Assembly: GCA_030527645.1 (NCBI GenBank) | Contig: JAUNAJ010000014.1 | Location: 1 to 64,000, forward strand | DNA length: 64,000 nucleotides | DNA from: Lachnospiraceae bacterium | Lineage (GTDB): Bacteria > Bacillota > Clostridia > Lachnospirales > Lachnospiraceae | Direction of reading: 5' to 3' | In this document: positions 26,671-35,430 of the stretch, in pieces | Layout: the number at the start of each line of letters is the position of its first letter | How positions within the stretch are numbered: the stretch's first letter is position 1 | Position numbers and translations under genes: made by a program | Notes under the pieces: model-generated | Database searches by the model: none | Told to the model about the DNA's origin: nothing | What the model saw: only the letters and a program-made list of their open reading frames with translations

Positions 26671-27249
26671 TTACTCCCCGTAGTGAAAGCCCAGATCAAA
26701 GGCTTTCTTGTTCATGTCAATGAACTTTGGTTTTACTACCTGTTCAATGGCAGTCATCCACTTCTCTTCATCAAAGCCGAAGTATTTTGCCAGACGGCCC
26801 ATCAGAACAAGATTGGTTGCCTTGGCAGATCCTGCTTCCACAGCCAGGGACAGAGCATCGATTCCATCCACATCCGCTCCGTTCTTCTTTACCTCCTCCA
26901 GAATATCATGGGGATACTCTGCGGCACCGGTGATCACCGGCATCGGATCGATCTCCTGGGTGTTGACGATGATCTTTCCGCCCTTTTTCAGGCAGTCCAC
27001 ATATCTTGCACCCTCCAGTTTTTCAAAGGATACGATAAAGTCCGCTTCACCCTTTGCAATAACAGGTGAATAGACCTTCTCGCCGCAGCGTACATAGGTA
27101 ACAACAGAGCCGCCTCTCTGGCTCATTCCGTGCACCTCTGATACCTTCACATCATAGCCCTCATTCATCAGAAGACGGCCAAGCAGCTTGCTGGCAAGCA
27201 GAGAGCCCTGTCCACCAACACCAACGATCATAATACTTGTTGTGTTCAT
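26671..27249 (-). CDS. iorB: indolepyruvate:ferredoxin oxidoreductase, beta subunit
   Basis: The small gamma-type domain subunit of IOR, 192 residues. It begins with MIVGVGGQGSLLASKLLG, the conserved glycine-rich stretch of this domain, then VSEVHGMSQRGGSVVTYVR. With IorA it oxidatively decarboxylates arylpyruvates made from Trp, Phe and Tyr, forming arylacetyl-CoA and reducing ferredoxin. Its ATG follows the iorA TAA with no gap, so translation is coupled and the 1:1 complex is expected. Confidence 0.95.
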   Translation of the reverse strand: MNTTSIMIVGVGGQGSLLASKLLGRLLMNEGYDVKVSEVHGMSQRGGSVVTYVRCGEKVYSPVIAKGEADFIVSFEKLEGARYVDCLKKGGKIIVNTQEIDPMPVITGAAEYPHDILEEVKKNGADVDGIDALSLAVEAGSAKATNLVLMGRLAKYFGFDEEKWMTAIEQVVKPKFIDMNKKAFDLGFHYGE

Positions 27250-28986
27250 TTATCTCTCCTCGCTTTCTAATGCTTCGAATTTACACAGCTGTTTGCACAC
27301 ATCACAGCCAACACACTGCGTCGGATCGATCTGCGCCTTCTTATCCTTGATAGAAATTGCAGGACATCCCAGAGTCATACACTTCTTGCAGCCGACGCAG
27401 TTGTCTCTGTTTACAGAAACAGGACTCTTCGGTTTCACATACTTCAGCAGCATGCAGGGACGTCTGGATATGATAACGGACGGCTCATCTGCTGCCAGCT
27501 CCTCCTTCAGCACCCGGTCGCACTGCTCAAGATCATAGGGATCTACTACAGTAACACGCTTAATACCGATGGCATGACACAGTTCTTCCAGATTGACAGC
27601 TGCCGCCGGATCACCCTTGATGTTATAACCGGTCGTAGGATTCTGCTGATGACCTGTCATACCCGTGATGGAATTATCCAGGATACAAACGGTAGAGGCG
27701 GAATTGTTGTAGGCAATATTGACAAGGCCTGTCATTCCGGAATGCATGAAGGTAGAATCTCCGATCACCGCTACTGTATGGGATGCACTCTCGCCCTCGG
27801 ATGCCTTATTGAATCCGTGGATTCCTGAGATAGACGCACCCATGCAGAGGGTGGAATCCATGGCATTCAGCGGTGCTGCGGAACCAAGGGTATAGCAGCC
27901 GATATCGCCGATCACCGTGCATTTATTCTTTTTCAGGGTGTGATACAGTCCACGGTGGGGACAGCCGGCGCACATTACCGGAGGACGAACCGGAACAGCC
28001 GTCTCCAGGGATACGCTTTCCTTCTCCTGCACACCCATCACGGATGCGATGTAGGCCTGATTGAATTCACCGATATTGGTAAAGAGCTCCTTGCCCTCCA
28101 CTGCAACACCGATGGCCTTGCAGTGATTCTCAATGACAGGATCCAGCTCCTCGATGACAACAAGACGTTTTACCTTTGCTGCAAAGGCTTTGATCCGCTC
28201 AACAGGAAGAGGGTTTACCAGACCAAGCTTCAGGATGCTGACGGAATCACCGTACACCTCCTTCACATACTGGTAACAGGTTCCGGAGCAGATAATTCCC
28301 AGGTCCTCAGAACCATATTCTTCTCTGTTCAGATCCGTGGTCTCTGCAAAAGCAGTCAGCTTTGCTGTCCGTTCCTCAACGACAGGATGACGGCGTTTTG
28401 CGTTGGCCGGCACCATGATATACTTCTGAGGATTTTTCTCATAAGGAATCAGCGGCTTCTCTACTCGCTCGCTGAGTTCCACCAGGCTCTGGGAATGTGC
28501 GATTCTGGTGCACATACGCATGATCATCGGTGTGTCATATTCCTCAGACAGATCAAATGCTCTCTTTGCAAAATCCAGTGCTTCCTGAGAATCCGCCGGC
28601 TCCAGCATCGGAACCTTAGCTGCGATTGCATGATGGCGGGAATCCTGCTCATTCTGGGAAGAGTGCATGCCCGGATCATCGGCAACCGCAATCACAACAC
28701 CTCCGTTTACACCGGTGTAAGACATAGTGTACAGCGGATCCGCTGCCACATTCAGTCCCACATGCTTCATTCCGCAGAAGGCTCTTGCTCCCTGCAGAGA
28801 TGCACCAAAGGCCACCTCCATGGCAACCTTTTCATTGGGTGCCCATTCACAATACATCTCGTCGTACTCGGCAGCACATTCCGTGATCTCTGTTGAGGGT
28901 GTTCCCGGATAGCTGGATACGATCCGGCATCCTGCCTCATACAGACCTCTGGCGAAGGCTGCATTTCCAATCATCAGTTCTTTCAC
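27250..28986 (-). CDS. iorA: indolepyruvate:ferredoxin oxidoreductase, alpha subunit
   Basis: The 578-residue catalytic subunit. In order: the pyrimidine-binding domain (GCRIVSSYPGTPSTEITECAA), the TPP-binding domain with GDIGCYTLG and VIGDSTFMHSGMTGL...NNSASTVCILDN, and a C-terminal two-cluster ferredoxin domain with CVGCKKCMTLGCP and CVGCDVCKQLC for [4Fe-4S] centres. The start is GTG at 28986 with GGAGG eight bases upstream. First gene of the operon; the AT-rich gap at 28990-29150 must hold its promoter, but I see no single clear one. Confidence 0.95.
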   Translation of the reverse strand: MKELMIGNAAFARGLYEAGCRIVSSYPGTPSTEITECAAEYDEMYCEWAPNEKVAMEVAFGASLQGARAFCGMKHVGLNVAADPLYTMSYTGVNGGVVIAVADDPGMHSSQNEQDSRHHAIAAKVPMLEPADSQEALDFAKRAFDLSEEYDTPMIMRMCTRIAHSQSLVELSERVEKPLIPYEKNPQKYIMVPANAKRRHPVVEERTAKLTAFAETTDLNREEYGSEDLGIICSGTCYQYVKEVYGDSVSILKLGLVNPLPVERIKAFAAKVKRLVVIEELDPVIENHCKAIGVAVEGKELFTNIGEFNQAYIASVMGVQEKESVSLETAVPVRPPVMCAGCPHRGLYHTLKKNKCTVIGDIGCYTLGSAAPLNAMDSTLCMGASISGIHGFNKASEGESASHTVAVIGDSTFMHSGMTGLVNIAYNNSASTVCILDNSITGMTGHQQNPTTGYNIKGDPAAAVNLEELCHAIGIKRVTVVDPYDLEQCDRVLKEELAADEPSVIISRRPCMLLKYVKPKSPVSVNRDNCVGCKKCMTLGCPAISIKDKKAQIDPTQCVGCDVCKQLCKFEALESEER

Positions 28987-29156
28987 AATCCTTTCCTCCT
29001 TATTATTAAATTGAAATAAATGAAATAATCTTTTCTCCTCGCGAACCTTACATAATAAAAAGTCCTTAAAGCAGTTTGAAAAAATCCTTAAATTATTGTA
29101 TACATATATGTGGCATCACTCATGGATACTTGACATAAAGCACGGAGGTTCTTCCA

Positions 29157-29978
29157 ATGATCATTGATCTTCACACACATATATTTCCTGACAAAATCGC
29201 TTCTGCCACCATCCGGGAGCTGGAATCCCATCTGCCTGACGGTCAGAAGGCTCATTCCGACGGCACCCTGGCGGGACTGCTGTCCACTGCCCGGGCAGGA
29301 GAAGTGGCTTACAGCGTTCTGCTGCCCGTTGTCACGGCTCCGAAACAGTTTGATTCCATCAATCGTTTTGCAGAAAAAGCTGCAGAAACAAAAGGAATCC
29401 TTGCCTTCGGCGGTATCCACCCGGACAATGACCGGATAGAAGAACGGCTGCAGTCTCTGAAAGACCGGGGATTCCCGGGAATCAAGCTGCATCCCGATTA
29501 TCAGCACTGCTATATCAACGATCCCCGCTATGTGCGGATCATCCGCACCTGCGTGGAGCTGGACCTGATGGTCTCCATCCATGCCGGTGTAGACATCGGC
29601 TACCCGGATCCTGTCCACTGCCCGCCGGAGCTGACTGCAGAAATGCTGGATCAGGTCTATGAAAACCGGGAACCGGAAAAAGCGAATATTATTCTGGCTC
29701 ACCTGGGCGGTCATGATATGTACAGGGATGTTGAACGATATCTTGCAGGCAGAAATCTCTATCTGGATACGGCCTACTCCGTCGATCAGCTTCCTGTGGA
29801 AGATCTGATGCGCCTGATCCGTAAGCACGGAACCGATAAGATCGTGTTCGGTACCGATTCACCCTGGACACTACAGAAGCAGCAGGCTGACTATATCCGT
29901 TCCCTCCCCCTCACCGAGGAGGAAAAAGAGCAGATCTTCTGGAAGAACGCCGCAAGCTTCCTTCCCGTCAACTCCTAA
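29157..29978 (+). CDS. amidohydrolase family protein (Amidohydro_2 type)
   Basis: A metal-dependent TIM-barrel hydrolase or decarboxylase, 273 residues. Metal ligands are visible: HTH in MIIDLHTHIFPDK at the N-terminus, HPDYQH near residue 120, HAGVDIG, LAHLGGHD and the late aspartate in FGTDSPW. These define the amidohydrolase_2 group, whose members include decarboxylases and lactonases as well as amidases. GGAGG stands eight bases before the ATG. It is divergent from iorA and ends at strong hairpins. The reaction is unknown; a role with aromatic acids is only a neighbourhood guess. Confidence 0.85.
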   Translation: MIIDLHTHIFPDKIASATIRELESHLPDGQKAHSDGTLAGLLSTARAGEVAYSVLLPVVTAPKQFDSINRFAEKAAETKGILAFGGIHPDNDRIEERLQSLKDRGFPGIKLHPDYQHCYINDPRYVRIIRTCVELDLMVSIHAGVDIGYPDPVHCPPELTAEMLDQVYENREPEKANIILAHLGGHDMYRDVERYLAGRNLYLDTAYSVDQLPVEDLMRLIRKHGTDKIVFGTDSPWTLQKQQADYIRSLPLTEEEKEQIFWKNAASFLPVNS

Positions 29979-30108
29979 ACATAACTATTCAGAGTCTGCG
30001 CAAACAGCTGGTACCTGTCCACGTGACAACAGTTATATTTTAGCAAACCTTATGTCAGATAACAAGGAAGAATTGCATTAAAGCTGTAAAGCGTGAAATT
30101 TTTACATT

Positions 30109-30157
30109 GAAAAAGTGCAGGGAACACGTTACTCTTACGTGTTCCCTGCACTTTTTC
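30109..30157. terminator. strong hairpin terminator after the amidohydrolase gene
   Basis: A perfect 21-bp stem (30109-30129 with 30137-30157) with a 7-nt loop; the arms begin and end in A/T runs, so termination in either direction is possible. Confidence 0.8.
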
Positions 30158-30196
30158 AGTTCACAGCATGTGTCGAACTGCCTCTTTCCGAAACAG

Positions 30197-30254
30197 AAAA
30201 GTCCCGCCGACGTGATGGCACTGATTTCAATGCCGTCACGTCGACGGGACTTTT
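30197..30254. terminator. second long hairpin in the 29979-30571 gap
   Basis: A 24-bp stem (30197-30220 with 30231-30254, two G-T type mismatches) carrying AAAAGTCCCG arms. Together with the hairpin 40 bp before, it insulates the following ABC operon. Confidence 0.75.
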
Positions 30255-30344
30255 AAAAAGAAGGAAGGATTTATCAAATAATGAAACTAATTGTCTTTTT
30301 ATCAGCAAGCAAGAAACAATAATCAGATGAGGGGGGAAAGACTG

Positions 30345-30410
30345 ATGTCTGCGTCTCTCGCTTGCTATGTTTGTATTCTATCTGCTAATTGTGACCTGTG
30401 TGTGTCCTAA
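30345..30410 (+). CDS. candidate 21-residue peptide with two CxxC motifs
   Basis: An ATG at 30345 lies eight bases after a GGGGGG tract within AGATGAGGGGGG and opens a 21-codon frame ending in TAA at 30408-30410. The peptide has Cys at 7, 10, 16 and 19, arranged CYVC and CDLC, separated by ILSAN. The ribosome binding region can fold: AGCAAGC near 30304 with GCTTGCT near 30359, and ATCAG with CTGAT around the G-run, which would present the G-run in a loop. It stands alone in a 590-bp gap after two terminators. It may be a real metal-binding or signalling micropeptide, a leader peptide for the ABC operon 160 bp downstream, or chance. Confidence 0.35.
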   Translation: MSASLACYVCILSANCDLCVS

Positions 30411-30571
30411 TTCGTAAAGAACTGTGAAAAATCTTAAGGAAAAATGAAATCCCCGTTTTCACAAAAATGAAATTCCTGTCTTCACAAATTGTACATACAA
30501 CAAACACAATTTCACCACTTCCTTATCACATTTTCCAACTAATCTATGAAAAAAAATACCAGGAGGAACCT

Positions 30572-31558
30572 ATGATTACAGTTGAGAACCTGACAAAGTA
30601 TTACGGTCCTGTCAAGGCAGTCTCTGATCTGTCCTTCACGATTGAAGAAGGACAGGTCTATGGTCTGCTGGGACCTAACGGTGCAGGAAAATCCACCACC
30701 ATGAATATCATGACCGGCTGCCTGTCCCCTACCTCCGGATCGATCCATATCAATGGAATCGATCTGTTCGAGGAACCGGAGAAAGCCAAGAAGCTGATCG
30801 GCTACCTGCCGGAGCAGCCGCCCTTGTATATGAACGAAACGCCCCTTGAATACCTTCGGTTTGTGGGACAGGCAAAGGGACTGAAGGGGGCAGAGTTGTC
30901 CGGGCAGATCCGGGATGTGATCGCGCAGACCGGTCTGGAGCATATGAAAAACCGATTGATCTCACAGCTTTCCAAAGGCTACCGCCAGCGTGTAGGTATT
31001 GCTCAGGCATTGTTGGGAAATCCCGCTATCGTAATCCTGGATGAACCGACAGTGGGACTGGACCCCATTCAGATCGTAGAGATCCGAACACTGATCCGGG
31101 ATCTGGGAAAAACCCATACCGTCATCATCAGTTCTCACATTCTGTCCGAAATGCAGGCTGTGTGCGACAAGGTGCTGATCATCTCCAACGGAACCCTTGC
31201 AGCCTTCGATACCCCAAACCATCTGGAAAGCATTCTGTCCGGTTCCGATGAGATCACGATCCGCACTCTTGCATCGGAGGAACAGGCCGACGCACTTCTT
31301 TCATCCATGCAGGATGTGGACTCCTTCGAATGTACAAAAGAAGAGGATTCCCTGCTGCTGCGCATCCGTACATCTGCAGAAGATCTCCGTCAGTTTTCCT
31401 GCTCCCTGTTCTTTGCATTTGCGAAAGAGCAGCTTCCGGTATTTGAGCTGACTGCCCATAAGGGAAGTCTCGAGGATGTCTTCATGGAACTGACAGAACA
31501 GACCGGAACAGCCGGGGACGAAACAGCCGATTCCGGAGAAAGTGAGGAAATAAACTGA
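30572..31558 (+). CDS. ABC transporter ATPase (GldA-like)
   Basis: The nucleotide-binding subunit of an ABC-2 type system, 328 residues with intact motifs: Walker A GPNGAGKST, signature LSKGYRQR, Walker B VILDEPTVGLDP and switch His in ISSHIL. A C-terminal extension of about 100 residues follows the core, as in GldA/CcmA-type ATPases. I start at 30572 (MITVENLTKYYG), preceded by AGGAGGAACCT. First gene of a four-gene operon; stop and next start overlap as TGATG. Confidence 0.92.
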   Translation: MITVENLTKYYGPVKAVSDLSFTIEEGQVYGLLGPNGAGKSTTMNIMTGCLSPTSGSIHINGIDLFEEPEKAKKLIGYLPEQPPLYMNETPLEYLRFVGQAKGLKGAELSGQIRDVIAQTGLEHMKNRLISQLSKGYRQRVGIAQALLGNPAIVILDEPTVGLDPIQIVEIRTLIRDLGKTHTVIISSHILSEMQAVCDKVLIISNGTLAAFDTPNHLESILSGSDEITIRTLASEEQADALLSSMQDVDSFECTKEEDSLLLRIRTSAEDLRQFSCSLFFAFAKEQLPVFELTAHKGSLEDVFMELTEQTGTAGDETADSGESEEIN

Positions 31559-32421
31559 TGCTTGCTGTGTTGAAACATGAACTGCGGGGATATTTCCATT
31601 CCCTGGTCGCTTATATCTACTGCGCCTTCATGCTGATCTTTATCGGCATCGGCGCAATGCTGTACAATATTCAGGCCTCCGTTGCCAACTTCGAATATGT
31701 TCTCCAGTTTGTCTCTGTGGGACTGGTGGTAATTATCCCGGTACTCACCATGCGTATTCTGGCAGAGGAAAAGAGGCAGAAAACAGACCAGCTGCTATAC
31801 TCTCTCCCTCTTTCCTCTACGGACATCATTCTGGGAAAATATTTTGCGCTTCTGATCATCTATCTGATCCCTATGGTCATTGCAGCCTTTTATCCACTGA
31901 TATTTTCCCGATTCGGCGATGTATATCTGAAAACCTCCTACGGTGCTCTGATCGGATTTATCCTTCTGGGAGCCGCTCTGATCGCAGCCGGCTGCTTTAT
32001 TTCATCACTGACTGAGAATCAGGGCTTTGCAGCAGGAATTGCAATTCCGCTGTTTCTTCTGAATTATTTCAGCGTTACTCTTGCAGAATACATTTCCGCC
32101 ACCTCCCTGGGAGGTGCCGCTGCGATGCTGGTTCTGGTATTCCTGGCAGCCTTTCTTGCAGGACATCTGACAAAAAGCTCTGCCATCAGAAGCTGCTGTG
32201 CCATCGGCGGATGGGCAGTCATATTGGCAGCCTATGTGATCAACAGCTCCCTGTTCGAAAATCTTCTTCCGAATCTGATGAAAAAGCTGTCCCTGTTCAA
32301 TCGTTTCAATGCATTTGTAAACGGAGTATTTGATCTTACCAATGTAGTGTTCTACCTTACAGTGATCATATTCTTTCTGTTTTTATGTGTACAGTCTCTT
32401 GAAAAAAGGAGGTACAACTGA
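31558..32421 (+). CDS. ABC-2 type permease (GldF-like)
   Basis: The membrane subunit, 287 residues with six hydrophobic helices (for example ILGKYFALLIIYLIPMVIAAFYPLIF) and the ABC-2 hallmark ILAEEKRQKTDQLLYSLPLSSTDIILGKY in its first cytoplasmic loop. It overlaps the ATPase stop and the next start by one base each (TGATG), implying tight coupling. Confidence 0.92.
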   Translation: MLAVLKHELRGYFHSLVAYIYCAFMLIFIGIGAMLYNIQASVANFEYVLQFVSVGLVVIIPVLTMRILAEEKRQKTDQLLYSLPLSSTDIILGKYFALLIIYLIPMVIAAFYPLIFSRFGDVYLKTSYGALIGFILLGAALIAAGCFISSLTENQGFAAGIAIPLFLLNYFSVTLAEYISATSLGGAAAMLVLVFLAAFLAGHLTKSSAIRSCCAIGGWAVILAAYVINSSLFENLLPNLMKKLSLFNRFNAFVNGVFDLTNVVFYLTVIIFFLFLCVQSLEKRRYN

Positions 32422-33863
32422 TGAATTTCAGATTTCCTGATAAAAAACCGAAGCAGGAGAACGGCTTTGCTGTCCGGGGTGGTTCCTACTCCATATTGAT
32501 CACAGCAGTTGTTCTCGCCCTTCTGATCGCAGTCAATGTACTGGTCTCTGTTCTTCCCTCCGGTATGACCCGGCTGGACATCAGTGCCGCGAATCTCTAT
32601 TCTGTCACAAGCCAGACAAAATCCGTTGTAAACAATCTGGATCAGGATGTCACGATCTACTGGATCGTTCAGGCCAATCAGGAGGACAGCGTCATCGAGA
32701 ACCTGCTGAGCAAATATGAGTCCCTGTCTGAGCATCTTACAGTTGTAAAGAAAAATCCTGATACATATCCGACATTCACAGCAGAATACACGGATGAGAC
32801 GGTGGCCAATAACAGTCTTATCGTAGAAAGCGGAGATAAGAGCAGATACATTGCCTACAGCTCTATTTATCTGACAGAAGCAGATTACACCACCTATTCC
32901 TACAGCTATTCCTTTGACGGGGAGGGTGCCATTACCTCTGCCATCGGCTATGTAACCTCAGAGGAGCTTCCGAAGATCTATACTCTGTCCGGACACGGCG
33001 AGTCTGATCTTCCTTCCTCCTTCTCCTCTCAGCTGACAAGAGAAAATTATGAGACAGAAAGTTTTTCCCTGCTGAATGAGGATACCATACCGGAGGATGC
33101 GGCAGCGATCCTGATCTACGCTCCAACCTCTGATATTTCCGATAAAGAAGCAGAGCTGCTGCTAGAATATGTGAACAACGGCGGCAAACTTCTCGTCTTT
33201 GCAGGACCGGTTCAGGACAGCGAACTGAATAATCTGTACAGCCTTCTTTCCTCCTATGGAGTGGAGCGGGCAGAGGGAATCACCGTGGAGGGCGACCGTG
33301 ATCATTATGCATTCCAGTCTCCCTATATCCTGCTTCCAGAGATTGAAAGCTCCGATATTACAGATCCGCTGATCAGCGGAAATTATAATGTTCTGGTACC
33401 GCTGGCACAGGGTCTGATCGTGGCAGAGGACGCATCCAACGCTGCTGCTCTCCTGACCACCTCTGACTCCTCTTATTCCAAAGCAGCAGGATACTCCATG
33501 GAAACCTATGAGAAAGAGGAGGGGGATACAGACGGTTCCTTCACTGTGGGCGTATCTGTTACCAACAGTACCGGCGGCTCCATGATCTGGTATGGCTCTT
33601 CCCTGATGCTGGAGGATGAATACAACTCCTATTCCTCCGGAGCCAATCTGGATCTGGCCATGAACAGTCTTTCCTCCCTTGTGGGTGAAACGGAAAGTGT
33701 TTCTATCAGAAGCAAATCTCTGAGCTACAACTATCTGACGATCAGCGATTCCACCGCCTCTGTCCTGAAGGTTATTATGATCGGAGTTCTTCCTGCTGCC
33801 TTCCTGATTTTCGGAATCTGTGTCATTATCGTAAGGAGACAAAGAAACTATGAAGAAAAATAA
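32421..33863 (+). CDS. GldG-family membrane-anchored protein
   Basis: A 480-residue protein with a TM helix near residues 24-46, a large extracytoplasmic domain, and a second TM near 450-472 followed by a short RRQRNYEEK tail. The exterior part has the GldG/IFT52-like sequence: LDISAANLYSVTSQTKSVVNNL after the first helix, then IYTLSGHGESDLPSSF. In gliding Bacteroidetes GldA-GldF-GldG form an ABC system; in Gram-positive bacteria the same trio has no assigned function. Overlaps the DUF4340 gene by 14 bp. Confidence 0.88.
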   Translation: MNFRFPDKKPKQENGFAVRGGSYSILITAVVLALLIAVNVLVSVLPSGMTRLDISAANLYSVTSQTKSVVNNLDQDVTIYWIVQANQEDSVIENLLSKYESLSEHLTVVKKNPDTYPTFTAEYTDETVANNSLIVESGDKSRYIAYSSIYLTEADYTTYSYSYSFDGEGAITSAIGYVTSEELPKIYTLSGHGESDLPSSFSSQLTRENYETESFSLLNEDTIPEDAAAILIYAPTSDISDKEAELLLEYVNNGGKLLVFAGPVQDSELNNLYSLLSSYGVERAEGITVEGDRDHYAFQSPYILLPEIESSDITDPLISGNYNVLVPLAQGLIVAEDASNAAALLTTSDSSYSKAAGYSMETYEKEEGDTDGSFTVGVSVTNSTGGSMIWYGSSLMLEDEYNSYSSGANLDLAMNSLSSLVGETESVSIRSKSLSYNYLTISDSTASVLKVIMIGVLPAAFLIFGICVIIVRRQRNYEEK

Positions 33864-35313
33864 AAAACTGCAGATTCTCTGCGGGGCGCTGGTGGTTGTC
33901 AGTGCTGCTGCCTTTGGAATCAGCCGCATTCAGATCAAAAAAGAAAAAATCCAGAGCGGAGAGTCCGTGCTCCTCAGCATTGCTGAGGACACAGCCACCT
34001 CTCTTTCCTGGACAACCGACACGAATGAATTTGCTTTCACCAAAAATGAAGACGGCAGCTGGACCTATTCCGGTGACGAAGCCTTCCCGGTCAGTACAAC
34101 CGGGATCGAGACCCTTCTGGCTTCCTTTACAAGCCTGGAATCCTCCTACACCATTGAGGAGGCAGAGGATACTTCCCAGTACGGTCTCGATCAGCCGGTG
34201 TGCACCATCAGCCTGACGGCCGATGATACCGATTACACCATCGAGCTTGGCACCTACAGCACCATGGATTCCCAGCGCTATGCATCCATTGGCGACGGAA
34301 ATGTCTACCTGCTGAAAAATGATCTGTACGAAACCTTCGATACAGAACTCTCAGCTCTGATCCAGAACGACCATCTTCCTTCCTTTGACAGTGTTTCTGC
34401 AGGTACCTTTACAGGCGCAGCGAACTATACCTTCACAAAGGAGGAGGATGACACGTTGTCCTACAATACGTCTGATACCTATTATACAGAGGGCAAAGCA
34501 TTGGATACCGACAATGTCAATTCCTACATCAGCACCATCCGCTATCTTGGCTTATCAGAATATGCAAGCTACAATGTGTCCGAAGAGGAGCTTCAGACCT
34601 ACGGACTGGATGATCCTGCTCTTACTGTTGAAATTGCATATGCCGATGAGGATGAAGACGGCAATGCAGTGGAAGACACCTTTACTCTGGAGCTCGGTGT
34701 GAATCAGGAGGAACTGGCAGCTGCCGTAAAGGCGGGCACCTGGAATGAGGATGGTACTCCGGCAGTCAATGCCGATTCGTCCGATGAGACAGACGGATCG
34801 GATACAGCTGAGACAGAGGCAGAAACAGTTCCCACCTTTTACGGAAGGATCAACGGTTCTCAGATTATTTACGTACTGTCTGAATCCACCTATCAATCGC
34901 TGATTGCAGCGGACTATGATGATCTGCGCCACAGTGAGGTATTAACTGCCTCCTTTGACGATATCACCTCTATTGATATATCACTGGAGGGCCAGGTCTA
35001 CACCCTTACCTCTGATGGTGAGGAGGACGATAAAATCTGGAGCTTCAATGAGGAGGAAATCGAGATCGACAACTTCAAGAGCACCTTCGAAGCAATAGAA
35101 GCCGCCTCCTTTACTGCCGGAAATCCTTCCGATACAGAGGAGATTTCCTTTACACTGCATCTGGACAACGAACACTTCCCGGAGGTAACGATCTCCTTCT
35201 ACCGCTATGACGGAAATTACATGATTTCCGAAGTAGACGGAGAACCGGTAAGTCTGGTTAGCAGAAGCTCCGTTGTAGACCTGATCGAAGCAGTCCATGC
35301 GATCGTGCTTTGA
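33850..35313 (+). CDS. DUF4340 membrane-anchored protein
   Basis: A 487-residue protein with an N-terminal TM helix (residues 7-25) and a long extracytoplasmic part built of repeated DUF4340 modules; GLDQPVCTISLTAD and GLDDPALTVEIAYAD mark two repeats of a GLDxP-type motif. It is strongly acidic (ADEDEDGNAVED). DUF4340 proteins consistently follow GldG-like genes, so it is probably part of the same complex on the outer face of the membrane. Last gene of the operon, ended by the hairpin at 35384-35415. Confidence 0.85.
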   Translation: MKKNKKLQILCGALVVVSAAAFGISRIQIKKEKIQSGESVLLSIAEDTATSLSWTTDTNEFAFTKNEDGSWTYSGDEAFPVSTTGIETLLASFTSLESSYTIEEAEDTSQYGLDQPVCTISLTADDTDYTIELGTYSTMDSQRYASIGDGNVYLLKNDLYETFDTELSALIQNDHLPSFDSVSAGTFTGAANYTFTKEEDDTLSYNTSDTYYTEGKALDTDNVNSYISTIRYLGLSEYASYNVSEEELQTYGLDDPALTVEIAYADEDEDGNAVEDTFTLELGVNQEELAAAVKAGTWNEDGTPAVNADSSDETDGSDTAETEAETVPTFYGRINGSQIIYVLSESTYQSLIAADYDDLRHSEVLTASFDDITSIDISLEGQVYTLTSDGEEDDKIWSFNEEEIEIDNFKSTFEAIEAASFTAGNPSDTEEISFTLHLDNEHFPEVTISFYRYDGNYMISEVDGEPVSLVSRSSVVDLIEAVHAIVL

Positions 35314-35383
35314 TCCTTATATATCAGGCTGTTGATATAAGTCTATATGGCTCCTCAATAGTGACAGCAACTCAGGTTATTAA

Positions 35384-35415
35384 TGCCGCGGCGGAATTCA
35401 CTTTCCGCCGCGGCA
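35384..35415. terminator. terminator between the DUF4340 and WYL genes
   Basis: A 13-bp GC-rich stem (TGCCGCGGCGGAA at 35384-35396 with its complement at 35403-35415) is followed by CTTTTTCTG. It serves the plus operon; the A-poor left side makes it weaker for the convergent gene. Confidence 0.8.
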
Positions 35416-35430
35416 CTTTTTCTGCAGTAA

